In this document: one piece after another, positions 49,697 to 59,027 of the stretch
Layout of the letters: each line of letters starts with the position of its first letter
How positions within the stretch are numbered: position 1 is the stretch's first letter
Assembly: GCF_963518325.1 (NCBI RefSeq)
Contig: NZ_CAUQJB010000018.1
Coordinates: 1-64,000 of the forward strand
DNA from: Vagococcus_D sp963518325
GTDB lineage: Bacteria; Bacillota; Bacilli; Lactobacillales; Vagococcaceae
DNA: 64,000 nt
Direction of reading: 5' to 3'
Translations under genes and position numbers: made by a program
Notes under the pieces: generated by a model
Told to the model about the DNA's origin: nothing
The model's database searches: none
The model's input: only the letters and a program-made list of their open reading frames with translations

Positions 49697-50224
49697 ATGA
49701 CTAAATTAAGAGGGTTTGAAAAAGTATCTACATTTACAGAGGTTAATCTGCCCGTTCGCGCAACTAAAAATGCAGCGGGATATGATTTTGAAGCAGCTGA
49801 AGAGGTGGTAATCCCAACGATTTGGAAACAGGGAATTGCCACAGTTTTAAAAGCCGCATTAAAAGGTGAGTCTGTTTTGATGGATCAACAAAGTGTTAAA
49901 GAAGTGAAGCCAGTTCTAATCCCTACAGGCATTAAAGCGTATATGGGTGAAGATGAATTTTTACAATTGTGCAATCGTTCAAGTAATCCGCTGAAAAACT
50001 TTTTACTTCTGGGAAATGGTGTTGGAGTGATTGACAGTGATTATTATGACAATGCCGATAATGAAGGGCATATCATGTTTCAATTTATCAATTTTGGTTT
50101 AACAGACAAGGTCATAAAAAAAGGCGAACGAATTGGCCAAGGGATTTTTCTACCATTCTTAAAAGCGGATCAGGATGTGACACTTGGTGAACGGACAGGT
50201 GGTTTTGGTTCTTCTGGCAAGTAA
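49697..50224 (+). CDS. dut: dUTP diphosphatase
   Basis: A 175-residue trimeric-type dUTPase that hydrolyses dUTP to dUMP, keeping uracil out of DNA. Motifs: AAGYDFEAAEEVVIP (motif 1), LCNRSSNPLKN (motif 2, phosphate binding), GVGVIDSDYYDN (motif 3 with catalytic Asp and uracil site), GERIGQGIF (motif 4) and the Gly-rich C-terminal arm RTGGFGSSGK. There is an insert between motifs 1 and 2 typical of Lactobacillales. GGGGAG precedes the ATG. Confidence 0.92.
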   Translation: MTKLRGFEKVSTFTEVNLPVRATKNAAGYDFEAAEEVVIPTIWKQGIATVLKAALKGESVLMDQQSVKEVKPVLIPTGIKAYMGEDEFLQLCNRSSNPLKNFLLLGNGVGVIDSDYYDNADNEGHIMFQFINFGLTDKVIKKGERIGQGIFLPFLKADQDVTLGERTGGFGSSGK

Positions 50225-50236
50225 ATAGAGGTGTGT

Positions 50237-50283
50237 AAACAAGTAGCAGTGCTTTTCATAAAGAGGCTGTTGCTTGTTTTTCA
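50237..50283 (+). terminator. Terminator after dut
   Basis: Thirteen-bp stem with G-T pairs (AAACAAGTAGCAG with CTGTTGCTTGTTT) and a T run. Confidence 0.65.
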
Positions 50284-50501
50284 TTTGTTTGGGCAAATCG
50301 CTTATTTTTAATTAAAAATCGACAAAAGAACAGGTTAATATGGGGCGTATCTGCCAGTGTTATGTTAAAATAAAGGATAGATTGAAAAATTATGAGATTT
50401 CTGAAAAAGTTCGGACTAATATTGGAGTGTTTACACTCTTTTTCTAATATTTTTCATAGAATTAACGTATACGAGGTTTATAGTGAAGAAAGAGGGATAA
50501 T

Positions 50502-51872
50502 GTGGCCAAAAAAGCAAAAACACAATTTGAATGTCAGGCTTGTGGCTATATTTCACCGAAGTATTTAGGCCGTTGCCCCAATTGTGGTACGTGGAATGAA
50601 ATGCTAGAAGTTAAAATTCAGGAAGAAGCGACTCGCAATAGCCGTGTTAGTATGACTGGGAGACGTTCGACGGCTCAGAAGCTTGGGGATGTGACGTCTA
50701 AAAAAGAACCACGAGTTAAAACCAAATTAGATGAATTAAATCGAGTTCTTGGTGGCGGTGTTGTCCCAGGTTCATTAGTCTTAATCGGTGGTGATCCGGG
50801 AATAGGGAAATCAACCTTACTACTGCAGGTTTCTCAACAACTGCATCAAAGTGGCGGGAAAGTACTTTACGTTTCTGGTGAGGAAAGTGCTGAGCAAATT
50901 AAAATGCGTGCCGAGCGCTTGAGTATTGAAGGCAATGATTTTTTTGTTTATCCGGAAACGGATATGTCGGCGATTCGTCAAACAATTGAAGAACTGGAAC
51001 CTGACTATGTGATTATTGACTCGATTCAAACGATGATGCAGCCGGAAATTTCCAGTGCTACAGGTAGTGTGAGTCAGGTGCGGGAAACGACGGCAGAATT
51101 AATGCAAATTGCCAAAACCAATGAAATTGCCATTTTTATTGTGGGACATGTGACCAAAGAAGGAGCTTTAGCAGGACCGCGAATGTTAGAGCATATGGTT
51201 GACACTGTTTTGTACTTTGAAGGAGATCGACACCATACTTTCCGTATTTTACGGGCAGTTAAGAATCGTTTCGGGTCAACGAATGAGATTGGTATTTTTG
51301 AGATGAAAGAAAAGGGCTTAGTTGAAGTGGTCAATCCATCAGAAGTCTTCCTTGAAGAACGGATTGACGGTGCAACTGGTTCGGCCATAGTAGTTTCCAT
51401 GGAAGGAACGCGCCCCATTTTAGTAGAGGTTCAATCACTGGTGACGCCAAGTATGTTTGGCAATGCCAAGCGGACTTCAACCGGACTGGATTACAATCGA
51501 GTGTCCTTAATTATGGCAGTCTTAGAAAAGCGTGCTGGTTTATTATTGCAAAATCAGGATGCCTATTTAAAAGCAGCGGGCGGTGTCAAATTGGATGAAC
51601 CTTCGATTGATCTAGCGATTGCGGTAGCCATAGCCTCAAGCTATAAAGATCAAGGGACATTACCAACTGAGTGTTTTGTAGGTGAGATTGGCTTGACAGG
51701 TGAAATTAGACGAGTTAGTCGGATTGAGCAACGTGTTGGCGAAGCAAAAAAATTAGGATTTAAAAAGATTTACGTGCCGAAAAACAACTTAGCGGGCTGG
51801 GAACCACCGAAAGGAATTGAAGTTGTTGGCGTGGCAACCTTAGGCGAAGCACTGAGAAAAATATTTCCATAA
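50502..51872 (+). CDS. radA: DNA repair protein RadA
   Basis: A 456-residue RadA/Sms helicase acting in branch migration during recombination. The N-terminal zinc finger is CQACGY...RCPNCG (residues about 10-30), Walker A is GGDPGIGKST, the RadA-specific KNRFG motif is present, and the C-terminal Lon-protease-like domain (GGVKLDEPSIDLAIAVAIA) is complete. The start is GTG at 50502 after AAGAGGG. A short hairpin with T run lies at 50424-50443 in the region before it. It heads the conserved radA-PIN/TRAM-ispD block. Confidence 0.94.
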   Translation: MAKKAKTQFECQACGYISPKYLGRCPNCGTWNEMLEVKIQEEATRNSRVSMTGRRSTAQKLGDVTSKKEPRVKTKLDELNRVLGGGVVPGSLVLIGGDPGIGKSTLLLQVSQQLHQSGGKVLYVSGEESAEQIKMRAERLSIEGNDFFVYPETDMSAIRQTIEELEPDYVIIDSIQTMMQPEISSATGSVSQVRETTAELMQIAKTNEIAIFIVGHVTKEGALAGPRMLEHMVDTVLYFEGDRHHTFRILRAVKNRFGSTNEIGIFEMKEKGLVEVVNPSEVFLEERIDGATGSAIVVSMEGTRPILVEVQSLVTPSMFGNAKRTSTGLDYNRVSLIMAVLEKRAGLLLQNQDAYLKAAGGVKLDEPSIDLAIAVAIASSYKDQGTLPTECFVGEIGLTGEIRRVSRIEQRVGEAKKLGFKKIYVPKNNLAGWEPPKGIEVVGVATLGEALRKIFP

Positions 51873-51884
51873 GTGTCATAAATG

Positions 51885-51910
51885 GCTAGGGCACCATTGT
51901 CCTAGCTTTT
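51885..51910 (+). terminator. Short hairpin after radA
   Basis: GCTAGG / CCTAGC with an 11-base loop and TTTT; weak terminator, so some readthrough into the next gene is possible. Confidence 0.55.
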
Positions 51911-51940
51911 CATACAACAAAATTAGAGGAGGCGATTAGC

Positions 51941-53095
51941 TTGGAAAAAAGAATATTTTCATTTTTCATGATTTTACTGGGCTTGAGTTTAGGGATTACA
52001 TTTATGCCCAAAGCGTGGGAATTATTTAATATCGATAACAGTATTTTAAACAATTATTTTTCAAATGGACTTATTGGCGCTATTATTTTTCTTATTATAT
52101 CTTTAGTGACTGGGAAATACGTTATCGCAGCAATCAAACGAGTAGAAAAAAGTCTGAGCGGTCAAAGTTTGACGTATTTATTATTTGGGACAATCGGGAC
52201 GGCAATTGGCTTATTGCTAGGTGTGTTGGTTTCTGTGCCACTGTTTAATTCGGATTCACCAGTTATTAGCAATATTATCCCGATTATCATTATGACGGTG
52301 TTAGCTTATTTAGGATTTAGAGTGGGAACCCTTCGTCAAGATGAATTCAAGAAGTTATTTGCTTCAAAAAATAAACGGAATTCAGAGGATGTCCTTGAGC
52401 GTAAAGCGTCAGACACCTTTCGCAAGTATAAAGTATTGGATACTAGCGTGATTATTGACGGACGGATATACGATGTAGCAAAAACAGGTTTTATTGAAGG
52501 GGTCTTGTTGATTCCTAATTTTGTGTTATATGAATTGCAATACATTGCTGATTCTGGCGATAGTTTGAAACGGGTTCGCGGTCGTCGAGGCTTAGATATT
52601 TTAAATGCTCTTCAAAAAGAAGACAGTGTTCAGGTTGAGATGTATGAGGGTGATTTTGAAGACATTGCTGAAGTTGATAGTAAGTTAATTAAGTTAGCTA
52701 AATTGTTGGATGGTGTCGTTGTGACCAATGATTTTAACTTGAACAAGGTAGCAGAATTTCAAAATGTGCCAGTTTTAAATATCAATGCGCTGGCTAATGC
52801 GGTGAAACCGGTCGTAATTCCTGGGGAGACTATGCGGGTGATGGTTGTCAAAGATGGAACGGAGCGTCAACAAGGAGTGGCTTATCTGGATGATGGTACG
52901 ATGATTGTTGTGGAAGATGGTCAGCACTATATGAATCAGGATATCGATGTGGTGGTAACCAGCGCCTTGCAAACAGCTGCTGGACGAATGATTTTTGCTA
53001 AACCCGTTCATGCTCAAAGAGGCTTAAATGAAAATCAGCACGAGTCGCGTTACGATAAAAATCAGAATCAAAATCAGAAGAAAAAAAGGAAATAA
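51941..53095 (+). CDS. PIN/TRAM domain membrane protein (YacL-like)
   Basis: A 384-residue protein with four N-terminal membrane helices, a PIN nuclease domain (VLDTSVIIDGRIYDV with the first acidic residues, VTNDFNLNKVAE with the last ones; residues about 165-290) and a C-terminal TRAM domain (about 295-355) that may bind RNA. The tail is basic and Gln/Asn-rich. Homologues (B. subtilis YacL) sit in the same position between radA and ispD. The TTG start follows AGAGGAGG. Its RNA target is unknown. Confidence 0.9.
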   Translation: MEKRIFSFFMILLGLSLGITFMPKAWELFNIDNSILNNYFSNGLIGAIIFLIISLVTGKYVIAAIKRVEKSLSGQSLTYLLFGTIGTAIGLLLGVLVSVPLFNSDSPVISNIIPIIIMTVLAYLGFRVGTLRQDEFKKLFASKNKRNSEDVLERKASDTFRKYKVLDTSVIIDGRIYDVAKTGFIEGVLLIPNFVLYELQYIADSGDSLKRVRGRRGLDILNALQKEDSVQVEMYEGDFEDIAEVDSKLIKLAKLLDGVVVTNDFNLNKVAEFQNVPVLNINALANAVKPVVIPGETMRVMVVKDGTERQQGVAYLDDGTMIVVEDGQHYMNQDIDVVVTSALQTAAGRMIFAKPVHAQRGLNENQHESRYDKNQNQNQKKKRK

Positions 53096-53135
53096 AATCC
53101 AATAGTGAAAGCTTAACATGAGAGGGGCGTTGGCC

Positions 53136-53843
53136 ATGGAATATGAGTTAATTCTGTTAGGTGCCGGCCAGGGAAGGCGAATGCGGGCGTCTCGTAATAA
53201 AGTATTGCTTGAACTAAACGGTAAACCGGTGCTGGCGTATGCCTTGGCAACTTTCTTAGCTGATCCGGCGTGTCAGCGTGTCATCGTGGTAATTCAAGAG
53301 GACGAGCGCTCGTTAGTGGAAGCTTTGGTCGCGGTTTACTTTCCTGATAGTAGGACCCCAATTGAATTGGTAGTTGGTGGTTGTGAGCGTCAGGACAGTG
53401 TCTACCAAGGGTTACTGGCCGTTCAGAATCAATCTGGTTATGTCTTTGTTCACGATGGCGCTCGACCTTTTGTGACACAAGAAATTTTAAAAGCCGTCAG
53501 TAAGAGTGTTATGCGGCAACAGGCTGCCATTGTGGGAGTACCTGTGAAAGACACGATCAAAAAAGCTGAAGGTGGCAATGTTATCGGGACAATTCCTCGG
53601 GATACCTTGTGGCAAGTTCAAACGCCGCAAGCCTTTGTGGCATTAGAATTGCGTCAGGCTCATGAACAAGCTCAAAGAGATGGCTATCTTGGGACAGACG
53701 ATGCGTCTCTGATTGAAGAGTATGGCAACCGAGAAATTGCGATGGTGCCTGGCAGTTACGAAAACATTAAACTAACGACACCTGATGACATGATCATGGG
53801 TGAGGCGATAGCCAAGTGGCGATTACAGAGTGGAGGGTATTAG
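53136..53843 (+). CDS. ispD: 2-C-methyl-D-erythritol 4-phosphate cytidylyltransferase
   Basis: A 235-residue nucleotidyltransferase that makes CDP-methylerythritol in the MEP isoprenoid pathway. The N-terminal CTP-binding LGAGQGRRMRAS, the VHDGARPF motif and DDASLIE near the C-terminus are typical. The frame is open from 53118, but the family N-terminus MEYELILL and GAGGGG upstream favour the ATG at 53136. ispF follows with no gap. The presence of ispD/ispF suggests a MEP route, unlike mevalonate-only enterococci; other MEP genes cannot be checked here. Confidence 0.92.
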   Translation: MEYELILLGAGQGRRMRASRNKVLLELNGKPVLAYALATFLADPACQRVIVVIQEDERSLVEALVAVYFPDSRTPIELVVGGCERQDSVYQGLLAVQNQSGYVFVHDGARPFVTQEILKAVSKSVMRQQAAIVGVPVKDTIKKAEGGNVIGTIPRDTLWQVQTPQAFVALELRQAHEQAQRDGYLGTDDASLIEEYGNREIAMVPGSYENIKLTTPDDMIMGEAIAKWRLQSGGY

Positions 53844-54320
53844 ATGAGGATTGGTCAAGGGTTTGACGTTCACCAGCTGGTTTCAGGGCGCCCGTTGATG
53901 ATTGGCGGGGTGAATATTCCTTATGGAAAAGGACTGCTCGGACATTCCGATGCTGATGTCTTATTACATGCCATTACTGACGCTCTTTTAGGTGCTGCTG
54001 GCTTGGCGGATATCGGTCATTTATTCCCAGATACAGATGATGATTTTAAAGATGCGGATTCCGTGGTATTATTAAGTAAAGCTTGGCAAGAGATTAGTCG
54101 AGCAGGTTTTACGATTGGCAATCTGGACTGCACTATTTTAGCTGAGAAGCCAAAAATGCAACCTTACTTGCCAGAAATGAAATCACGAATTGCTCAGGCT
54201 TGTGGTTGTGATATCTCTCAAGTTAATGTGAAGGCAACGACGATGGAAACAATGGGTTTTGTCGGTCAGGAAGAAGGAATCGGCGCCCTTGCAGTAGCAT
54301 TATTAGTGATAACAAAATAG
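53844..54320 (+). CDS. ispF: 2-C-methyl-D-erythritol 2,4-cyclodiphosphate synthase
   Basis: A 158-residue trimeric enzyme of the MEP pathway. Zinc ligands and substrate sites appear as IGQGFDVHQL, GHSDADVLLHAITDALLGAAGLADIG (metal-binding Asp and His) and the C-terminal KATTMETMGFVGQEEGI. It starts directly at the ispD stop, so the two are translationally coupled. Standard length. Confidence 0.94.
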   Translation: MRIGQGFDVHQLVSGRPLMIGGVNIPYGKGLLGHSDADVLLHAITDALLGAAGLADIGHLFPDTDDDFKDADSVVLLSKAWQEISRAGFTIGNLDCTILAEKPKMQPYLPEMKSRIAQACGCDISQVNVKATTMETMGFVGQEEGIGALAVALLVITK

Positions 54321-54335
54321 AAAGAGGCTATGACC

Positions 54336-55799
54336 ATGACGAAAAAAGTACGTGTGCGTTACGCACCAAGTCCAACAGGACATCTACACATTGGAAACGC
54401 GCGAACTGCGCTATTTAACTATTTATATGCGAAACATCACGATGGTGAGTTTATTATTCGAATTGAAGACACCGACTTGAAACGTAATATTGAAGGTGGC
54501 GAAAAAAGCCAGTTAGATAATTTAACATGGTTAGGAATTGATTGGGCAGAAGGTCCGGAAAATCCTGGGAAATATGGTCCTTACCGTCAATCGGAACGTA
54601 AAGAAATCTACACGCCTTTAGTGGATCAATTGTTAGCTAGCAACTTGGCCTACAAATGTTATGCCACAGAAGCTGAATTAGAAGAGGTTCGTGAAGCTCA
54701 AAAAGCGCGCGGTGAAATGCCTCATTATAACGGGATGTGTGCGGATTTAACCGCCGATGAACAAGCGGCGTATGAAGCAGAAGGCCGTGAGCATGTGGTT
54801 CGCTTCCGAGTACCGAAAAACAAAGAATTTAAATTTAATGACTTGGTTAAAGGCGATATTAGTTTCGAGTCAGACAGTGTTGGTGGAGATTTCGTTATTT
54901 TAAAACGCGATGGCATGCCGACTTACAACTTTGCTGTGGCTGTAGACGATCACATGATGGAAATTTCTCATGTCCTTCGGGGCGATGATCACATTGCTAA
55001 TACGCCAAAGCAATTGATGATCTATGAAGCTTTTGGTTGGGTACCGCCAGTCTTTGGCCACATGACGCTGATTATCAACAGTGAAACGGGTAAAAAACTA
55101 AGCAAGCGGGATGAAACGATTTTACAATTTATTGAGCAGTACCGTGATTTAGGTTATTTACCAGATGCGATGTTTAACTTTATTGCCTTATTAGGTTGGT
55201 CGCCGGTGGGAGAAGAAGAACTCTTCACGCCAGCTCAAATCATTGAGATGTTTGATGCGGATCGCTTAAGTAAATCACCAGCAGCTTTTGATGGTAAAAA
55301 ATTAGAGTGGATTAACAATCAGTACATTAAACAATTAGACTTGGATCAATTGACTGAAATGGCCTTGCCTTTCTTAGTGAAAGCTGATAAAGTAGAAGCC
55401 AATCCCAATGCGGAAAAATTAGCTTGGGTTAAAAAATTAGTTAGCTTGTATCAACCGCAAATGAGTTACGCAGCAGAGATTGTGGAGTTGTCAGATTTAT
55501 TTTTCGGCGATCATCCTGTTGCTGATGGGGAAGCCAAAGAAATCTTAGCAGGCGAAACGGTTCCAACCGTTCTAACGGCCTTTAAAGAAGAGATCAAGGG
55601 ACTAACTGAATTTGATGTCCCAGCGATTAAAGGGGCAATTAAAGCTGTTCAAAAGGAAACAGGTGTTAAGGGGAAAAATCTCTTTATGCCAATTCGTGTC
55701 GCTGTTTCAGGTGAAATGCACGGTCCTGAATTAGGTGATACCATTGTGTTACTTGGTAAAGAAAAAACAATCGCCCATTTGGAAAATGCTTTAGCATAA
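54336..55799 (+). CDS. gltX: Glutamyl-tRNA synthetase
   Basis: A 487-residue class I synthetase charging tRNA-Glu and, by misacylation, probably tRNA-Gln. HIGH appears as SPTGHLHIGNARTA near the N-terminus and KMSKS as KKLSKRDET at about residue 250. Lengths of the catalytic and anticodon-binding parts are normal. Two in-frame ATGs exist; the second (54336, MTKKVRVRYAPSP) is eight bases after AAAGAGG and matches homologues, so it is chosen over 54330. Confidence 0.95.
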   Translation: MTKKVRVRYAPSPTGHLHIGNARTALFNYLYAKHHDGEFIIRIEDTDLKRNIEGGEKSQLDNLTWLGIDWAEGPENPGKYGPYRQSERKEIYTPLVDQLLASNLAYKCYATEAELEEVREAQKARGEMPHYNGMCADLTADEQAAYEAEGREHVVRFRVPKNKEFKFNDLVKGDISFESDSVGGDFVILKRDGMPTYNFAVAVDDHMMEISHVLRGDDHIANTPKQLMIYEAFGWVPPVFGHMTLIINSETGKKLSKRDETILQFIEQYRDLGYLPDAMFNFIALLGWSPVGEEELFTPAQIIEMFDADRLSKSPAAFDGKKLEWINNQYIKQLDLDQLTEMALPFLVKADKVEANPNAEKLAWVKKLVSLYQPQMSYAAEIVELSDLFFGDHPVADGEAKEILAGETVPTVLTAFKEEIKGLTEFDVPAIKGAIKAVQKETGVKGKNLFMPIRVAVSGEMHGPELGDTIVLLGKEKTIAHLENALA

Positions 55800-55821
55800 A
55801 ATAAATAGCAGTACAAACACG

Positions 55822-56058
55822 TTGAGAAGAAGAAGTAAGGATGTTGTTAGTTGCAGAGAGTCTGTGGTTGGTGAAAACAGATACTAACGAGTCTTGAAAT
55901 GCCTCTTTCAGTGGTTTTAGCGAAGGACTTTCAGTAGCTAAAAACGGGATAACAGCCGTTAGCTTGTTTAGAGGTGAGGAACTCTCACGAAAAAAAGTGG
56001 AACCACGTGTAAACGTCTTTTTCTTCAAGTTTTAGCTTGAGGAAAAAGACGTTTTTTA
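55822..56058 (+). promoter_or_regulatory. Cysteine T-box riboswitch
   Basis: A tRNA-sensing leader before cysE/cysS. The T-box sequence AAGTGGAACCACG is at 55995-56007, and an intrinsic terminator with a 19-base arm (56011-56029 with 56036-56053, then T run) follows. The stem I region at about 55840-55915 contains the apical motif (AGAGAGTCTGTGG) and a UGC triplet at 55900-55902 in a GAAATGCC context, the expected cysteine specifier. Uncharged tRNA-Cys would permit readthrough. No separate promoter is obvious, so transcription may come from gltX. Confidence 0.9.
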
Positions 56059-56088
56059 GTTGTATTTGTCCTTTAGAGGGGGAGACGT

Positions 56089-56675
56089 ATGCAGTTTTAT
56101 ACCTATTCGTTTTTAGAAAACCAGACTCATTTAACGAATTATCTTAACTATGTGTTGGTAGGCAGTATTAGTGTTGTTACTACTGGTTGGCTTTCAGTAT
56201 TTGCGGCATTATTTATAACGATGATATTACGATATTGCAGTTTTTCTTGGTGTTGGTGATCTGGACCTTTTTAGTTTTTACCCTTAAATTCATTAAAAAT
56301 CACAACCGTTTAGCCAAGCAAATCATTGATGGCAAACCGGTTACGCTGATTTCAAATGGCAAGGTCCTTGTGAATGCATGAGAAATGGGATTGCAGCTAG
56401 TGATCTCAGTTTTAAATTACGAACAGCAGGTGTTTATGAAATTAGCAAGGTTCACAAAGGAATTCTTGAGCAAAATGGACAGTGGACTATCCGTTAATAC
56501 GGTGAAGTATCCGCTGATTTTAGAGGGTCAAATTAATCAGGACGTCCTGGAATTAGTTGATCTTGACAGTCTTTGGCTGGATGGGAAATTGAAACAACAA
56601 GGGCTAGAGTTGAAAGATATTTATATTGGCGAATACATTTCAGGCGAGTTGATCGCCCACTTGTATCAAAAATAG
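56089..56675 (+). pseudogene. Decayed DUF3290-DUF421 (YetF-like) gene pair
   Basis: The first frame (56089-56257, MQFYTYSFLENQTHLTNYLN) looks like the N-terminus of a DUF3290 protein. From about 56190 in another frame the sequence reads as the C-terminal half of a DUF421/YetF protein (GIIYNDDITILQFFLVLVIW, then KQIIDGKPVTLISNGK). It then shifts frame near 56380 (MRNGIAASDLSFKLRTAGVYE) and again near 56500 (VKYPLILEGQ to the end). So most of both genes is deleted and at least two frameshifts occurred. GGGGGAG still precedes the first ATG. It sits between the T-box and cysE. Confidence 0.75.
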
Positions 56676-56693
56676 AAAGATGAGGAGAGGAAG

Positions 56694-57227
56694 ATGAGAC
56701 TAGAAGATATTCAAGCTGTAAAAGAAAATGATCCCGCTGCGCGAACGACTCTTGAGGTCATCTTAACCTATCCCGGTCTCCATGCTATTTGGGCTCATCG
56801 GGTTTCCCATTTTCTGTTCAAACATGGTTTTAAATTATTAGCTCGCATCAACTCGCAGTTTTGGCGTTTTATTACAGGGATTGAGATACATCCAGGGGCA
56901 ACGGTTGGCCGACGAGTATTTATTGATCATGGCATGGGTGTGGTAATTGGTGAGACGGCTGAAGTCGGCGATGATGTGGTGATATTTCATGGGGTGACCC
57001 TTGGTGGGACGGGGAAAGAGTGCGGTAAACGACATCCGACGATTGAAAACGGCGTTTTATTATCAGCACAGGCTCAAATTTTAGGACCTATTACGATTGG
57101 TGAAGGCGCAAAAATTGGTGCCTCTGCAGTGGTCTTAATGGATATTCCTGCGGGAGCCACCGCTGTGGGAATTCCAGCAAAAGTAGTTAAGCAGAAAAGG
57201 AGTCAGATAGATGATAAAAATATATAA
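56694..57227 (+). CDS. cysE: Serine O-acetyltransferase
   Basis: A 177-residue hexapeptide-repeat acetyltransferase that makes O-acetylserine from serine and acetyl-CoA, the first step of cysteine synthesis. The left-handed beta-helix shows in GIEIHPGATVGRRVFIDHG, GVVIGETAEVGDD and FHGVTLGGTGKE (catalytic and CoA sites). The N-terminal helical domain is short, as in B. subtilis-type CysE. Expression is controlled by the upstream cysteine T-box. It overlaps cysS by 17 bases. Confidence 0.93.
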   Translation: MRLEDIQAVKENDPAARTTLEVILTYPGLHAIWAHRVSHFLFKHGFKLLARINSQFWRFITGIEIHPGATVGRRVFIDHGMGVVIGETAEVGDDVVIFHGVTLGGTGKECGKRHPTIENGVLLSAQAQILGPITIGEGAKIGASAVVLMDIPAGATAVGIPAKVVKQKRSQIDDKNI

Positions 57228-58620
57228 TACCTTAACACGTGAAAAAGAAACCTTTGTTCCGTTGGAACCTGGGAAGGTTAAGATGTATGTTTGTGGGCCG
57301 ACGGTCTATAATTACATCCATATCGGCAATGCCCGCAGTTCGATTGCCTTTGATACGATTCGTAAGTACTTGGAATATCGGGGCTATCAGGTCCATTATG
57401 TGTCTAACTTTACGGATGTGGATGATAAAATCATTCGTGAAGCTAAGGCTCAAGGGATTTCGCCGAAAGAATTGGCTGATCGTTTTGTGGCGGCCTTTCA
57501 CGAAGATACAGCTGCGTTGAACGTTAAGCCGGCTTGTGAACATCCGCGAGTGGTGGAGTACATGGACGACATTATCGAGTTTATTGACGCCTTAATTGAA
57601 AAAGAGTATGCTTACGTTTCTCAAGGTGATGTGTATTATCGCACCCGAAAGTTTGCTAACTACGGTCAGTTAAGTGACCAGTCGATCGACGAGCTAGAAA
57701 TTGGTGCCAGTAATCGTACAGGTGAAGAGCTAGCTAAGAAAGAGGATCCATTGGATTTTGCTTTGTGGAAAAGTGCGAAACCTGCTGAAATCTCATGGGA
57801 ATCTCCTTGGGGACCTGGGCGACCGGGTTGGCATATTGAGTGTTCTGTTATGGCTACTAAGCTGTTAGGCGAGACCATCGACATTCATGGTGGTGGTCAA
57901 GATTTAGAGTTTCCCCATCATGAAAATGAAATTGCTCAAAGCGAGGCGAAAACAGGGCATACCTTTGCTAATTATTGGATGCATAATGGTTATTTAACGG
58001 TCGGTGAATCCGGTGAAAAGATGAGTAAATCGTTAGGTAATTTTGTGACGGCTCATGATTTTATTGCCAATGGTAATCCTGAAAGTATTCGGTTTGCTTT
58101 AGCAACCACTCAGTACCGTCGACCGATTCCGTTTAATGAAACAACCGTGGCAGATGCTGAAAATAATTTACAGAAGATCAAAACGGCGTATCAAAATACG
58201 CAGTTTCGTCAAAAGGATGCTCAGGCGAGCTTGTCGGATGATGCTGTTAAATTGACAGAATTATCACTAATGAGCGACAAATTTATCATGGAGATGGACG
58301 ACGATTTTAATGCAGCGAACGGCATTACAGTTGTCTATGAGCTGGTAAAATGGCTGAATAGCTATAATCAGGAAGACCAAGTCTCTTTAGTTGTTAGTCA
58401 GCAGGCGTTGAACTTATTGACAGAGTGGTTAACCATTTTTGGCATCGAACTAGGTGGACAAGAGTTATTAGACGATGCGATTGATCAGTTGATGATTGAA
58501 CGGGAAGAAGCCCGTCAAACCAAAAACTTTGCTCGCAGTGATGAAATTCGTGATTTATTGAAAGAACAAGGCATTACCTTAGAAGATACCCCTCAGGGAA
58601 CCAGATGGAGACGGAATTAA
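57211..58620 (+). CDS. cysS: Cysteinyl-tRNA synthetase
   Basis: A 469-residue class Ia synthetase that charges tRNA-Cys. Zinc-binding Cys lies in MYVCGPTVYNYIHIGNARS, which also holds the HIGH-type motif; GRPGWHIECSVMA and HHENE supply the other zinc ligands; KMSKS is present in GEKMSKSLGNF. Length is normal. The start lies inside the cysE end after AAAAGGAG. A one-base overlap (TAATG) links it to mrnC. Confidence 0.95.
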   Translation: MIKIYNTLTREKETFVPLEPGKVKMYVCGPTVYNYIHIGNARSSIAFDTIRKYLEYRGYQVHYVSNFTDVDDKIIREAKAQGISPKELADRFVAAFHEDTAALNVKPACEHPRVVEYMDDIIEFIDALIEKEYAYVSQGDVYYRTRKFANYGQLSDQSIDELEIGASNRTGEELAKKEDPLDFALWKSAKPAEISWESPWGPGRPGWHIECSVMATKLLGETIDIHGGGQDLEFPHHENEIAQSEAKTGHTFANYWMHNGYLTVGESGEKMSKSLGNFVTAHDFIANGNPESIRFALATTQYRRPIPFNETTVADAENNLQKIKTAYQNTQFRQKDAQASLSDDAVKLTELSLMSDKFIMEMDDDFNAANGITVVYELVKWLNSYNQEDQVSLVVSQQALNLLTEWLTIFGIELGGQELLDDAIDQLMIEREEARQTKNFARSDEIRDLLKEQGITLEDTPQGTRWRRN

Positions 58621-59027
58621 TGAAAGAAATAAAAGAGTTTAAATTATTAAATGGACTAGCCCTGGCTTATGTCGGAGATGCGATTTATGAGATCTACATT
58701 CGTGATTATTTGATTCGACAAGGTCAAACTAAACCGAATATGCTTCACCGTCAGGCCACAACTTATGTGTCGGCCAAAGCTCAAAGTTATTTGATGAAAG
58801 AGATGTTAAAGGCAGAGCTGTTGACAGAAGAAGAAACGGTCATGTACAAACGAGGGCGGAATGCCAAGAGTCATACGTCTGCTAAAAATGCCGATATTAC
58901 GACCTATCGAGTGTCTACAGGCTTTGAAGCTTTATTCGGTTACTTGCATTTAACAGAACAGAAAACACGCTTAGAAGAGTTGGTTCAATGGTGTATTAAG
59001 ACGATAGGGGAGAAGCAAGATGGCTAG
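58620..59027 (+). CDS. mrnC: Mini-ribonuclease III
   Basis: A 135-residue RNase III-like enzyme without a dsRNA-binding domain, which matures 23S rRNA ends in Firmicutes. The catalytic signature is LALAYVGDAIYEIYIRDYLI (residues about 10-29) and the second acidic cluster RGRNAKSHTSAKNADI. The frame opens at 58605, but GGAG eight bases before the ATG at 58620 and the homologue N-terminus favour 58620. The stop overlaps rlmB by eight bases. Confidence 0.92.
   Translation: MKEIKEFKLLNGLALAYVGDAIYEIYIRDYLIRQGQTKPNMLHRQATTYVSAKAQSYLMKEMLKAELLTEEETVMYKRGRNAKSHTSAKNADITTYRVSTGFEALFGYLHLTEQKTRLEELVQWCIKTIGEKQDG

Noticed and set aside
56385..56675. A 96-codon frame before cysE as an intact gene
   Set aside because: Its first part is out-of-frame DUF421 sequence; only the later part matches the family, so it belongs to the pseudogene.
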